Notes under the pieces: generated by a model
Seen by the model: the letters and a program-made list of their open reading frames with translations, nothing else
What the model was told of the DNA's origin: nothing
Database searches by the model: none
DNA from: Mucor racemosus
Lineage: Eukaryota > Mucoromycota > Mucoromycetes > Mucorales > Mucoraceae
NCBI GenBank assembly: GCA_027405735.1
Contig: JAPEHQ010000025.1
Coordinates: 558,001 to 622,000, forward strand
Direction: 5' to 3'
DNA length: 64,000 bases
Program-made: the position numbers and the translations under genes
Shown: one piece after another, positions 21,162-31,165 of the stretch
How the letters are laid out: each line of letters begins with the position of its first letter
Position numbering within the stretch: the stretch's first letter is position 1

Positions 21162-24100
21162 ATGTCTTCTATCGCCTCTGATTCTCCCTTGTCTCCCGAG
21201 CAACCTTTGTCTCCTGAACCCTTGGAGGAGTCTTTATTACCTTCTACTGCCATGTCGGTTGCTACTGAGAAGCTGAAGGACATGGAAATCTCTCCTCCTC
21301 CTCCTACCGTAGATGAAGAAGATAAGCTTAGTACTACATCTGATCAAGAGATCTTGGAAGATGCTCGCCCTCCTGCACCTGTTTCTCACAAAGAAATTTT
21401 GAAAAGAACTTTGCAAAAAAAGGAAAAAGTAAAGAAGGACTACCTTGAAGCAATGTGTAATTTGGAAACTGTTGCAGGGAATAAGAAAGCGAATGAACTT
21501 CGGGAAGTCTTATCAAACTTGGAATTGCACATCAAGACTTTGACCGCAGGTCTCAAGGCTACAAACTCAACAAGTAAATTGGCAATCTCTTCTGGGCTTA
21601 AGATTAGCAAAAGGGACCTCCCAAAGTTCCAGTTGGAGGATAGTAAGAGCAAGCCTTTTCCTCAAGAAGAAGTTTACAAATCCGTTGATCACTTTTTAGG
21701 TGAATTTGAAAAAATTGTTTATTCGTCTGGGCAAGACATAAACGATGTATGGAAAAAATATATTCCTTTAACCCTGCCTTATGATCTTGACGACTGGATG
21801 AAGACAGTGGTCCTCAAATGTGTCTCTTGGTTGGAGGTCAAGTCCGTCTTTGCTAAGAAATTTGGCACTGTAATTTCCAAATTACACAAGAAGAGAGCCG
21901 TCATGACCATGGCTATTGAAGATGATGAAACGTTGGATGAATATTCCATTCGATTTTTCCGTACCGCAGGGGAAGCTGGCTACCATCGAGAAGACTCAAC
22001 ACTTGGAGATATCTTTCTACTTAGTCTTCCTGATGAGTGGCAGCTTAATATCTCAACTGTCTTGTTGTCGCGTACCAACCAGCAAGGATGGACTCCTTCA
22101 GAAATCTCAACTGTTGCTCTCAATTTACTTGGAGAAAGAACGCCAGGTTCCTGGAATACCAGCCGTAAGTCAAGCAATCCTCCGTTGAAACGAAAGTTTC
22201 ACTCTGAGAAGTCTGTCGCTGCTTCTGTGTCTTCTGGTGTGGATCTCACCTCTGAGTTGCCTAAAGCAAGGATGTTGGGGGAGAAAAATAGGCCAAACCG
22301 CGCTACCAAGAACCCTGCTCCTTGCCGCCATTGCGGTCGTACTTGGCGCCATGGCCACACTTGTGAAGAATATCATGCTGCCAAGAAGCAAAAGTCTGCT
22401 TCTGTTTCCGTTTTGTCGGTCTCTTCTGCTTCTAAAAGTGAAGGAAATGAAAATGAAAATTTAGAAAATAGTATCAAGGAAATTTATGAAAATGGAGCAT
22501 ATCCTTGTAAGTCGAAAAAGACAAACAATAACAATAATATGAAACTAATAACACCTTTACTATTAAATAATAGGAGAGTAATTGGCAAAGTTGATCCTGG
22601 CTCTGATATTAGTTTTATAAATATTAAAATTTTAAATAAAGATTTCTCATCTATTAAAACAATCAAGACAAATGGTTACCTAAATTTCCTTTCAGTAAAT
22701 GATAATAAACAAAACAGCTCTGTAACTAGAGTTGGTAAAACTGAGCCAATGGAAGTTACGTACACAAATAACATTAAATTTAAACATGAATTTGAGGTAA
22801 TCGAATTTAATGATGAATTGTCAACTGAATTTGATGTCCTTCTTGGTATCGACATTCTCCCAAAATTAAATATCTATCTGAGTGGTGTAGCCTTTAAATG
22901 GCCTGATTCAGATAGAGAAAATGAATTGAAACAATTCGAAGACATAAATCATGATCCTGAAAATACGTTTAACCCTGAAAAAGCAGATTATGGGACGCCA
23001 AGCGAAAGAAAGGAATTATTAGCTTTAATTCAACCAGCTTTGGAAAAAAACATTGCCATTCCTAGTGATTCTGCTTGTACTATGCCTGAATCAGTTGTAA
23101 AAATAAAAATAACAAATCCTAGCAATTGCTTTGTTCGTCAATACCCCTTAGCTGTTAATGCAAATGCCGAAATCAAGATACAACTGGAACAATGGTTGAA
23201 AGATGGAATTGTTGAAATAACAAAACCTGATCCTACTTTCCATTCGCCTTTACTAGCTGTACCCAAACGTGATCCAGTTACTGGAAAACAAACCAAATTA
23301 AGAATTTGTTGTGATTTGAGAAGAATCAACGCAGCAATATCTGACAATGATTGTCATGAAAACTTTGCCATTCCAAAAATTCAGGAAATATTTGGTAGAG
23401 TATCAGGTCGTGCTAATATAATAAGTGTTTTAGACCTAAAACAAGCGTATTTTGCATACCCTGTGTCACCTGAATCGAGACGTTGCCTCATATTTAGTCA
23501 TAATAATATTACATATCAATGGACTCGTGCACCTTTCGGATTGAAATTTCTAGTAAGCCAGTTCGTTTATAATATGTCAGTTTTATTCAATGGCATTGAA
23601 CAAGAACTGAGAAATGAAGTAAAAAAAGTATATGTCAAAGAAAATAAAGATATTAGCAAAATTGACAGTGAATTCCAAGGTAGTCTGGAGCATTATGTCG
23701 ATGATATTGTTCTCTTTTCTAAAGATGTACAAACACAAATTATCCTTATAAATTTAGTTGTAAATCGACTAACAAAAGTAAACCTCAGAATCAATATTGA
23801 CAAGTGCTCTTTCTTCCAAACAAGTGTTTATTTGCTTGGCTTTGTAATCAGTAGAAATGTCACCAAAATTGATACCAGAAAATTATCTAACATTGATTCT
23901 TGGGAAATCCCAAAAACAACAAAACAAGTACGAAGCATCATGGGCATTATTTCTCACTTACGAGATTATTGTCCCATGTTGTCAAAGGTAGCTGCCCCAA
24001 TTGATAGTCTACGAAACGAAAAAGACATCAAAAAGAAATGGACCCCGTTGCATACAGATCGACTCGAAAGAATAAAACAAATCTTAATGTCTAATCAAAT

Positions 24101-24266
24101 TTTATATGCACCTGAACCATCGCAACCGTATTATTTACAAACTGATGCAAGTGTACTTGGCATTTCGGCTTGTCTATTTCAAAAAGATGAGTTTGATCGA
24201 ATAAACAAAGTGATACAATTGCTTCCTTGCTACTATCCATTTTTTCTGATTACGGTTGTAGTGTAA
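21162..24266 (+). CDS. Gag-Pol polyprotein, truncated in RNase H
   Basis: Single frame of 1034 codons without a gag/pol shift. Residues 1 to about 380 are Gag-like (Pro/Ser-rich start, then a retrotransposon Gag core with WLEVKSVFAKKF and DDETLDEYSIRFF). A zinc-knuckle-like CRHCGRTWRHGHTC is at about 388-401, with the His one place later than in CX2CX4HX4C. An aspartic protease motif DPGSDISFI is at about 478; Pro replaces the usual Ser/Thr. RT spans about 650-900 with LDLKQAYF and the catalytic YVDD at about 845-848. RNase H begins with QTDAS at about 994 and then breaks: from about 24215 the DNA is integrase sequence in another frame, and the last codons are out-of-frame junk. Confidence 0.9.
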   Translation: MSSIASDSPLSPEQPLSPEPLEESLLPSTAMSVATEKLKDMEISPPPPTVDEEDKLSTTSDQEILEDARPPAPVSHKEILKRTLQKKEKVKKDYLEAMCNLETVAGNKKANELREVLSNLELHIKTLTAGLKATNSTSKLAISSGLKISKRDLPKFQLEDSKSKPFPQEEVYKSVDHFLGEFEKIVYSSGQDINDVWKKYIPLTLPYDLDDWMKTVVLKCVSWLEVKSVFAKKFGTVISKLHKKRAVMTMAIEDDETLDEYSIRFFRTAGEAGYHREDSTLGDIFLLSLPDEWQLNISTVLLSRTNQQGWTPSEISTVALNLLGERTPGSWNTSRKSSNPPLKRKFHSEKSVAASVSSGVDLTSELPKARMLGEKNRPNRATKNPAPCRHCGRTWRHGHTCEEYHAAKKQKSASVSVLSVSSASKSEGNENENLENSIKEIYENGAYPCKSKKTNNNNNMKLITPLLLNNRRVIGKVDPGSDISFINIKILNKDFSSIKTIKTNGYLNFLSVNDNKQNSSVTRVGKTEPMEVTYTNNIKFKHEFEVIEFNDELSTEFDVLLGIDILPKLNIYLSGVAFKWPDSDRENELKQFEDINHDPENTFNPEKADYGTPSERKELLALIQPALEKNIAIPSDSACTMPESVVKIKITNPSNCFVRQYPLAVNANAEIKIQLEQWLKDGIVEITKPDPTFHSPLLAVPKRDPVTGKQTKLRICCDLRRINAAISDNDCHENFAIPKIQEIFGRVSGRANIISVLDLKQAYFAYPVSPESRRCLIFSHNNITYQWTRAPFGLKFLVSQFVYNMSVLFNGIEQELRNEVKKVYVKENKDISKIDSEFQGSLEHYVDDIVLFSKDVQTQIILINLVVNRLTKVNLRINIDKCSFFQTSVYLLGFVISRNVTKIDTRKLSNIDSWEIPKTTKQVRSIMGIISHLRDYCPMLSKVAAPIDSLRNEKDIKKKWTPLHTDRLERIKQILMSNQILYAPEPSQPYYLQTDASVLGISACLFQKDEFDRINKVIQLLPCYYPFFLITVVV

Positions 24267-24637
24267 ATGTCATTGTCAGCGATAATGCCCGCGAATTTCG
24301 CAATTCCTTGTCGTCTTATATCAATAAAGCATTAAATATTGATATGGTCTTTAGTACACCTTATTACCCCCAAGGGAATGGCCATAGCGAAAATGCGGTG
24401 AAAATAGTCATAAATACCCTACGAAAAATGTGCGGAAATGACACATACAATTGGGATGATCGCTTACCTGTTGCTCAGTTGGTAATCAACATGAAAGTAA
24501 GAGACAGGACTGCAAGCACTCCATTTTCCCTAATGTACGCTCGACAAGTGAACATTGACCCCAAAAGAAAAAATAGAAACAATCGAAAAGCATTAACACT
24601 TGAAGAATTGCAAAAAACGTGCAGAAATCATGAATGA
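24227..24637 (+). pseudogene. Integrase core, second half
   Basis: This frame gives the later part of a retroviral-type integrase core: IVSDNAREF (second catalytic Asp), then TPYYPQGNGHSENAVK (with the catalytic Glu) and the helix after it. There is no zinc-binding HHCC domain and no first Asp, lost in the deletion that joins RNase H to integrase near 24215-24230. No start codon of its own is needed in an intact element; here it is out of frame with Gag-Pol. The frame ends early after an A-run at 24611-24616, where the sequence continues in the next frame. Confidence 0.85.
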
Positions 24638-25250
24638 CATTGTTTTTCCTGCTATACAACAACGCACATTAGAATTAGCAAAGTTGTACAGCGATAAATT
24701 TAACAAAAAACATTATATACTTGAAAATATTCCCGTTGATACACCTGTAATGGTACGATTGGCGGAAGGACGTGCTAATAAATTAGCTCCAATGTATGCA
24801 GGACCCTATGTTATAGTACGTCGCACCCAAGCAGGAAATTACGTTTTAAAAGACGATTCACATGAACTTCTCCATCGTGAATATACACCTTCTGAATTAA
24901 AAGTAGTTTCCCTTGATGAAACAGCTCTTGAAGAGAAAGTATACGACGTCGAGGAAATTCGCGACCACCGAACCTTATCAGATGGTACCACAGAATACTT
25001 GACTAAATGGAGTGGATATGGTGAAAGAGAAAATGATTGGCTCACACCTGACTTGTTCTCCTCCCCCATCCCAATTTCAAATTACTGGAAGAAAATTAAG
25101 GATCTTCGTAACCGTGAAACTTTACGTAAAAGAATCAATAATACTTCACCCAAAGATACTGAAATAGACTCTACAAATAATTCACGCAAAACTAAATCCT
25201 CATCAAATAGCACTTTCCGTCGCAACAAGCGTCCTAAAACTTCCAAGTAA
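24600..25250 (+). pseudogene. Integrase C-terminus with chromodomain
   Basis: Continues the integrase reading after a one-base shift at the A6 run (24611-24616). It contains the GPY-like segment LAPMYAGPYVIVRR and a chromodomain (VYDVEEIRDHR, then EYLTKWSGYGERENDWL), followed by a basic Ser/Lys-rich tail. In chromoviruses the chromodomain directs insertion to methylated histone chromatin. A tract of about 40 A follows the stop (25255-25293). Confidence 0.85.
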
Positions 25251-25253
25251 ACG

Positions 25254-25298
<45 letters not shown>

Positions 25299-25468
25299 GT
25301 TGCAATACTCTTTCCACCTATATTATCAATCAAATAAACAACAAAACTACAAAAAAAAAAAAAAAATATTTTTTACTACTCCAAACAATAACTTTATAAA
25401 GAAATAGTTTCTCCAAATGTCGAATCTTCGGGTCAACTCAATGCTTGATTGAGTTTAGCGGGGGGGCA

Positions 25469-26130
25469 TGTGCTGAACTAGGATACTATTTCCCCACATA
25501 AGAAATTAAATGTTATCTCACATAAAACCATGCTCTAATATTTCAATAGAGATAACATGAATTTAACAGTAAATACAGAAAGTATTAGTAATTTAACATA
25601 TAAATAAAATAGACCGAATCATAAACAAAGCAAATTGATTCATAAAATAAGCTGAAGAAACACATAGATCAAAGTAAGGATTGCTCTATGCGGATCATTA
25701 ACAAATATGCCAAAAACGGGCATTAAAAGACCGCCTTGATTATGTAAATCAAGAAGCTCAATATAAACTTTAAAATCACAAACAAACTAATTGATTTACC
25801 AAAAAGAATAAACATATGGATATTGCATGAAGACAATGGAATCATGCTTCAATCATTTAATAAGTAGCATGATGATATATGTATGGAATGCAGCATTGTC
25901 TGATTCGCATGTTAAACATCACGGTTTGACAGAAGTCCTAAGTTGGTAATTCGGTTATTCCTAATTCTGATAGATCACTGACAGTTACGGTGCAACTCCC
26001 AGATATAACAAAAGCACAACTAATATAAATAGAGTAGAAATATAGACCTATTGCACACTATCTATTTTTTGAATAAAGAAGGATTTAAACTGTATCTTTT
26101 TTCAAAGCTTTTATTTTACATTTTACTGCA
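25469..26130 (+). repeat. 3' LTR
   Basis: 662 bp, same sequence as the 5' LTR by eye. It is preceded by the G7 tract and CA, and followed by the CTGAA duplication. Confidence 0.95.
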
Positions 26131-26860
26131 CTGAATTCGAAAAAAAAAATTGATAAAAATCTTTTTTTCTCTATGAAAAATGCATCTAGACAACTTAGCA
26201 ATGGCTCAGTCGATAGGTAATTATTTTGTGCATCATTCTAATTATTTAAATTAAAAACATGCTTATAAAAATTAATGTGTATCTTCAAAAAACCTCTAAA
26301 ATTTCAATTGCATTTTGCACAAAATTTAACGTAAAACATTTATTTGAATTTTACTTTAATGGATGCAAAATTTAAAACTGTACAAAAAACATTTAATAAG
26401 CTAGGTCTACTTATTTTGTAGTTTATGAGCTATTAAACGATCCTGTTTTTTTAATCATTTTCTGATTGATTTTGCAAATCGATTTTGAAACTCAGTAATT
26501 ATAGGTTTTAAGCAACTATTATTTTGATTATCTCGACGAAAAATCAACATTTTTTACGAAAGCAAAAAATGCAGAGTAGCTTTATTTTGGATCTATTATC
26601 CTCTGAATATAAAAAAATTAATACTTCAATTTTGGTGCTTAGTGTTTATAATCGATTTTAGGTCGATTTTGGTCAATGTTAGGCTAGTGCACTTATATTC
26701 TAGTATTAATTTTTTTTATTTTCGGACAAATATAAATGACCTATAGAGAGGAGGTATGTCCTCTTTGAAGATTTGACGTAATTTGTTGACTCAGTATTGG
26801 GCGAAACATTCAAAAACCACTTGAAAAAACCATCTGAAACCTACTTGTTGTGGAATATGT
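26131..26860 (+). repeat. Dispersed repeat R2, copy 2 (right part)
   Basis: Continuation of the R2 copy cut by the chromovirus. It aligns with 4490-4969 and then, beyond that copy's truncation, with the reverse of 55920-56200 (block with AGGTCGATTTTGGTCAATG). This shows that R2 extends at least 250 bp beyond the point where copy 1 was cut. Confidence 0.7.
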
Positions 26861-27143
26861 GTATTGTTGTATGCCGCCACCGAGTACAATACTTTATCAT
26901 CTTCTACAGTATCAATACATCTTACAATCTATTGACTACTACATGTTATATTGAAGTGCAAAGTCTTGATACCGGATACGAGAAACTCCTAGCGTACTAA
27001 GTTTATCCAACAATTACCAAGAACGCTTGAACCTCAATTACTCAATTATGACACCATATTATTTCATCCCAGCTGTTAATCAATCAAGTAGCTATCAAAT
27101 CAACATCCAAGCACATTTAACGCAGCATTGAAACAAGACAACT

Positions 27144-28041
27144 TGAATTATCCTTCGAGTTTATAAATAAAATACAATAAAAAGAGACAATAATAATTAA
27201 GTATAAAAGACGAGCCGAGCCTAGGACGAGCTTGACCAAAGCTTGCCACAACGAGCCGAGCTTTGTATCACTCGAGCTCGAGCCGAGCTTTTGACTTCTT
27301 TTCAAAAAGTTCAAATTTAAATAATAATTAGTAAATGATATGACATTATTACTTTAGATAATTGTCAATTGACATTCATAAGTTTGCTTTACTTTAGATA
27401 TTTGTCACTGGAAAGGTAAAATAAAGCTCGCATTGATATGATGAGTTTTAGTCGCTGCATAAAAAAGCTCGTTTGGGGTAAACGAGCTCTAGTCACGCGC
27501 AAAAAAAAGCTCGGCTGCATAAAAAAGGCTCGGCTCGTTTAATATCACTAATAATAATGTATCGGCTTTTCCAACTGTATCTCAAAACTAAAAGAAGTCT
27601 ACCGTTTATTAAGATCTAAAAGTATGGGTCTTTTATATCTATTTACTATTTACTGTTGAGATTATAACTAGAGAACCAATAGATCAATATGACAAGTATT
27701 ATCCATATTGATTCAGCAAATCCGAGATGTACCGTGTTGAATTATAGCCTTACTTGATATGTTTCATAATTAGTATTTGTCTTGTTCTTATTTAGTTTGT
27801 TGAGAGCAGGTTCGTGCCCTGAGATCAATGTTTATATTATTAATAGAGCCGCCTATTAATGTGCTGTCATAAAATGAGCTAAATGTGCTATTGAGCCACA
27901 TGAAAAAATGGAGTATCCGTAGTTGATACTTCCTTTCGAAGTATCGGCTACTGTATACCATAGATTTGTGCAAGCCATTATCATAGTATTTGTGTATCAG
28001 ATTAGGATGTAGATTTGTAGAAGGTGACATGGAATACAACA
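27144..28041 (-). mobile_element. F2-related LTR with a nested MITE
   Basis: 898 bp, minus strand, starting TGTTGTATTCCATG. It is flanked by a perfect 5-bp duplication CAACT (27139-27143, 28042-28046). It shares with F2 the ends and a CCATACTTTTAGATC-like block but is otherwise diverged, so it is a subfamily. The MULE-like MITE at 27198-27549 sits inside, close to its 3' end. Confidence 0.8.
27198..27549. mobile_element. MULE-like MITE, short copy
   Basis: 352 bp, flanked by a perfect 9-bp duplication AATAATAAT (27189-27197, 27550-27558). It begins TAAGTATAAAAGACGAGCC and ends GGCTCGGCTCGTTTAATATC. It equals 29399-29884 except for internal deletions that remove several GCTCGT/ACGAGC modules. 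There is no coding capacity. Confidence 0.85.
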
Positions 28042-28093
28042 CAACTCACAAGCTATGCGAGAACGGTTAAATTATGATTGATCCATTTCAATC

Positions 28094-28525
28094 TGTGGAA
28101 CAGGTAGAGATATTCACGGAAAAAAAGTATAAAAAAACAATAGGAATTCGACTAGATAACGTTAGGCTTTTATTATCAAGTAGAACTTAATTGACTCTTC
28201 TTTGAAAGGAAGATGTCCTTCTATTTATACACAATTTCTAATCTATATTATAAATCAATGAGAACAAATAGGAACATGCCATTTCCATAATCTACCCGAT
28301 ATCTTTAGGTCCTGATTTTAACATGAATGAAATCAGGCCATAGTGAATAATGGTGTATTTATGATTCAGGTCAATAATTATAATTTGCTAGGATCCACAT
28401 CTCGGTTATAAGATTACTTGCTGTATCAATCAGACATGTCAAATCAAAGTGATTCCTGATTTATCCCAGCGGTAATTCAAGTTAGACACCAGATGAAATG
28501 GAGATCTAAATGGATGTAATCCACA
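28094..28525. mobile_element. LTR-like insert, family F6
   Basis: 432 bp with inverted ends TGTGGA/TCCACA and a perfect 5-bp duplication CAATC (28089-28093, 28526-28530), inserted into the F2 LTR. A TATTTATACACAATTT block and T-rich parts fit an LTR. It is the only copy seen here, so orientation is unknown. Confidence 0.8.
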
Positions 28526-28908
28526 CAATCCATAGATTACTATCAAACAGATCTAATGGTTCAATGGTGCCTTAAATTACATCTCGAGATCTCAATATCA
28601 AATCAATATAAAATACCATACTTTTATATCTAAATAAACGATATCTTGTTTTTATTATACAGTTGAAGAACTGATTCATTAATCATTACTCATCCTCTTT
28701 TTAATCGTATTCTTTTTTAAGTATTATTCATCAAACCTAAAAATATACAACAAGGTTAATTATCTTACGAATAACCGGTGGATGCAACAGAATAACAAGT
28801 TGGCTATTTGCTATTTGCGCCTACTAAGTTCAGCAGTAAGCTCGTCAGATCTTGCCGAAGAATATGGATTATAGATCCAAATGAGTTCCCGTCGCAATGG
28901 TAGGTACT

Positions 28909-29178
28909 TTATAGTCTTGATCCACAGAACTGCAAAAGATTCAGCTTCCCTAAGTTGCTGTGTAGATGTGGAAATGAAAACGCGCACTTGTTTAAACTAT
29001 TATGTATGGATTGTTTCAGATATTTTTTGAATATTTTTATAAAATTAAATAATGGTTTAAGATTGAAGTTTGAAATTGCAATTAAGGCATGATCAATATA
29101 CAAATAACATACCTTAATTTTGTTAGCTGACAGCTGTTTTTGAAGGAGCTTAGCACAAGTATCGAAATGAAACCTCAC
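28909..29178 (-). pseudogene. Unknown ORF, relative of 13065-13415
   Basis: Minus-strand frame of 89 codons sharing CAKLLQKQL, CYLYID and NLLQFC with the frame at 13.1 kb. No known domain is recognised. Both copies adjoin an F2 LTR right end, so the pair may mark the internal or flanking sequence of that element family. Working status is doubtful. Confidence 0.3.
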
Positions 29179-29398
29179 TTTCTCTGCCTAAAAAAATTAA
29201 AACAACTGGAAAAATGCTCGAAATGAACGAATATTAATCCAAATGGACTGAGGTTTTCAAAATATATACTATAGTTGTAACATTATCCAACATTAAAATG
29301 TTATCTTCTATTAGTTTGCTAGTTAAATTGTAGGGATCCAGCGCGCACTTTTTCGGGTGAGTTTATAGTTTGGAAAACCATCTCAAATTAGAAATAGC

Positions 29399-29884
29399 TA
29401 AGTATAAAAGACGAGCCGAGCCTAGGACGAGCTTGACCAAAGCTCGCCACAACGAGCCGAGCTTTGTATCACTCGAGCTCGAGCCGAGCTTTAATAAAAG
29501 CTCGTTTGACAAAGACGAGTTTTTGACTTTTTTTTAAAAAGCTCGTTTGAGAAAGACGAGCTTTTGACTTCTTTTCAAAAAGTTCAAATTTAAATAATAA
29601 TTAGTAAATGCTATGACATTATTACTTTAGATAATTGTCAATTGACATTCATAAGTTTGCTTTACTTTAGATATTTGTCACTGGAAAGGTAAAATAAAGC
29701 TCGCATTGAGATGATGAGTTTTAGTCGCTGCATAAAAAAGCTCGTTTGGGGTAAACGAGCTCTAGTCACGCGCAAAAAAAAGCTCGTCGAGGTTGAACGA
29801 GCTTTTTTGTAAGCTCGTCTAACTTTAACGAGCCTTGAGAAAAGCTCGGCTGCATAAAAAAGGCTCGGCTCGTTTAATATCACT
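29399..29884. mobile_element. MULE-like MITE, full copy
   Basis: 486 bp, flanked by a perfect 9-bp duplication AGAAATAGC (29390-29398, 29885-29893). The ends are inverted (ACGAGCCGAGCC core) with imperfect outer bases. The interior is packed with alternating GCTCGT and ACGAGC hexamers, so the strand can fold into many small hairpins, for example AAGCTCGTTTGGGG with its partner TAAACGAGCTC. 9-bp duplications are typical of Mutator-like elements; the class is inferred from that. Confidence 0.88.
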
Positions 29885-29893
29885 AGAAATAGC

Positions 29894-31165
29894 GCTAAAT
29901 CAGCCAAAATCAGTATATATAGCAATGACAACTACCGAAATTAATAGGAAAACGTCCTATTTATGTATAATCAATGTTGAAGTGCAATATGTTCTCATAT
30001 ATACATCTATTTTTTAAAAAGCGTCGAATTTCAATTATTGGGATAAATAACTGTATGCAGAAAGGTACCAGAAAATTGTAAACCTGTTCCTTGAATGACT
30101 TACAGTACTTTATTACAATTTCAGCTGTTGATATTAAATCAAATATTGGACAGCGTTATCTACCCGATACTTTTTGAATTTTCCAAAAAATTAAATTTTT
30201 GACGGAGTTACTGATAAAACAAGGTCTTAACATTACATAGACTTAGGGATGCTGTCGAGCCCAGCTTATACTAGTAAATTTGGCTGGCAAAACCCGGCTC
30301 GACACCAATGCTACATAGACTATTGGCCCAAATGCAAACTTCGATATATAGCAAAAAAACTATATATAGTTTTGTGTCAGATTTCGAAAACATCCTTGCT
30401 TGAGCATTTTCTAAACCATTGTTGACAAAACTATTGCAGCATTTTCAAATCATCAACTCCGGATATGGGTCCTGAATTAATAAAACCAGTAGTCAGCAGT
30501 AGGAGAAAAGTTATATTTTTTTTTACAAAGTTGCGTAAAAGTTACCAAAATTAGCTGTTTTTAACCAAATAAGAAAAGCTAAATGTTATATTAGATGTTG
30601 GTGATTCATTTTCATCGTTGTATTCCCGTGTGAACCGACTGTAAGCATCCGCAAAAACTCCTGAAATACTGACCAAGAAGCGACCGGAGTTTCATTGAGC
30701 GATCCTCGAATGCGTGTGTATGAATGTAAATCAATCATTACGAGACGCTTCCCATAAAATAAGTGCTTTCAGGATAGAGAGATGCTATATAATCTGTGTT
30801 ATGACTTGCAAACCCTCCGAATAGACTTAACCGACAGAGAAACTCGTATTCAATATTAAATACCTGAAATTGTGTTGCAGCGGTAACTGCCAAAATCTTA
30901 TCCAAGCACATTTATCTACTCGCCCATAAATTTTGAATAAAAGATCACAATTTGAATCTTACAACACACCAACTAAAGAGGTTCCTACATTATATAATAT
31001 AATCAAAGTTGAATATCACTCCCCCCCCTCTCCAATCCTCAATATGTCAGATTCAAATTGCCAAATTGAACAAGCTTCCAAAGATCAATACAGATAAATC
31101 TAATGCATCCAAAAACACTGAAACTTTATTTTAATATATTACAAATAGAAAGGTTATTTCTTGAT
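29894..31165. other. Intergenic, one small MITE
   Basis: No gene is seen. Apart from the 70-bp element at 30244-30313 it is unique AT-rich DNA. A C-rich tract lies at 31020-31033. The right end is the 3' flank of TRM112. Confidence 0.45.
30244..30313. mobile_element. Miniature hAT-like element, 70 bp
   Basis: Flanked by a perfect 8-bp duplication CATAGACT (30236-30243, 30314-30321), the size made by hAT transposases. The ends are imperfect inverted repeats of about 18 bp (TAGGGATGCTGTCGAGCC against TAGCATTGGTGTCGAGCC), leaving only about 34 bp in between. It is one of the smallest plausible MITEs. Confidence 0.82.

Larger units (their letters stand above)
20464..26130 (+). mobile_element. 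Ty3/Gypsy chromovirus, internally deleted
   Basis: 5667 bp. Two 662-bp LTRs (20464-21125 and 25469-26130) look identical base for base. It is flanked by a perfect 5-bp duplication CTGAA (20459-20463, 26131-26135), and R2 reads continuously across the empty site. A G7 tract (25460-25466) just before the 3' LTR could be the polypurine tract. Gag, protease, reverse transcriptase, the start of RNase H, the second half of integrase and a chromodomain are present in order. The rest of RNase H, the integrase zinc finger and the first catalytic Asp are missing, so the copy is defective although very young. Confidence 0.96.
26865..28752 (+). mobile_element. F2 LTR with two nested insertions
   Basis: An F2 LTR in plus orientation, starting TGTTGTATGCC and ending AATATACAACA. 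It is broken by inserts at 27144-28041 and 28094-28525; when these and one copy of each duplication are removed, it follows the F2 consensus (compare 12042-13100). The outer borders lack a duplication (TGTAT left, AGGTT right). It is diverged, hence older than its inserts. Confidence 0.75.

Noticed and set aside
24227..24266. Overlap of the Gag-Pol frame with the integrase frame as programmed frameshifting
   Set aside because: The essential integrase and RNase H parts are absent between them, so the frame change is a deletion junction.
27420..29880. Hairpin chain as a structured noncoding RNA gene or terminator array
   Set aside because: The GCTCGT/ACGAGC hairpins lie wholly inside elements bounded by 9-bp duplications, so they belong to a MITE.
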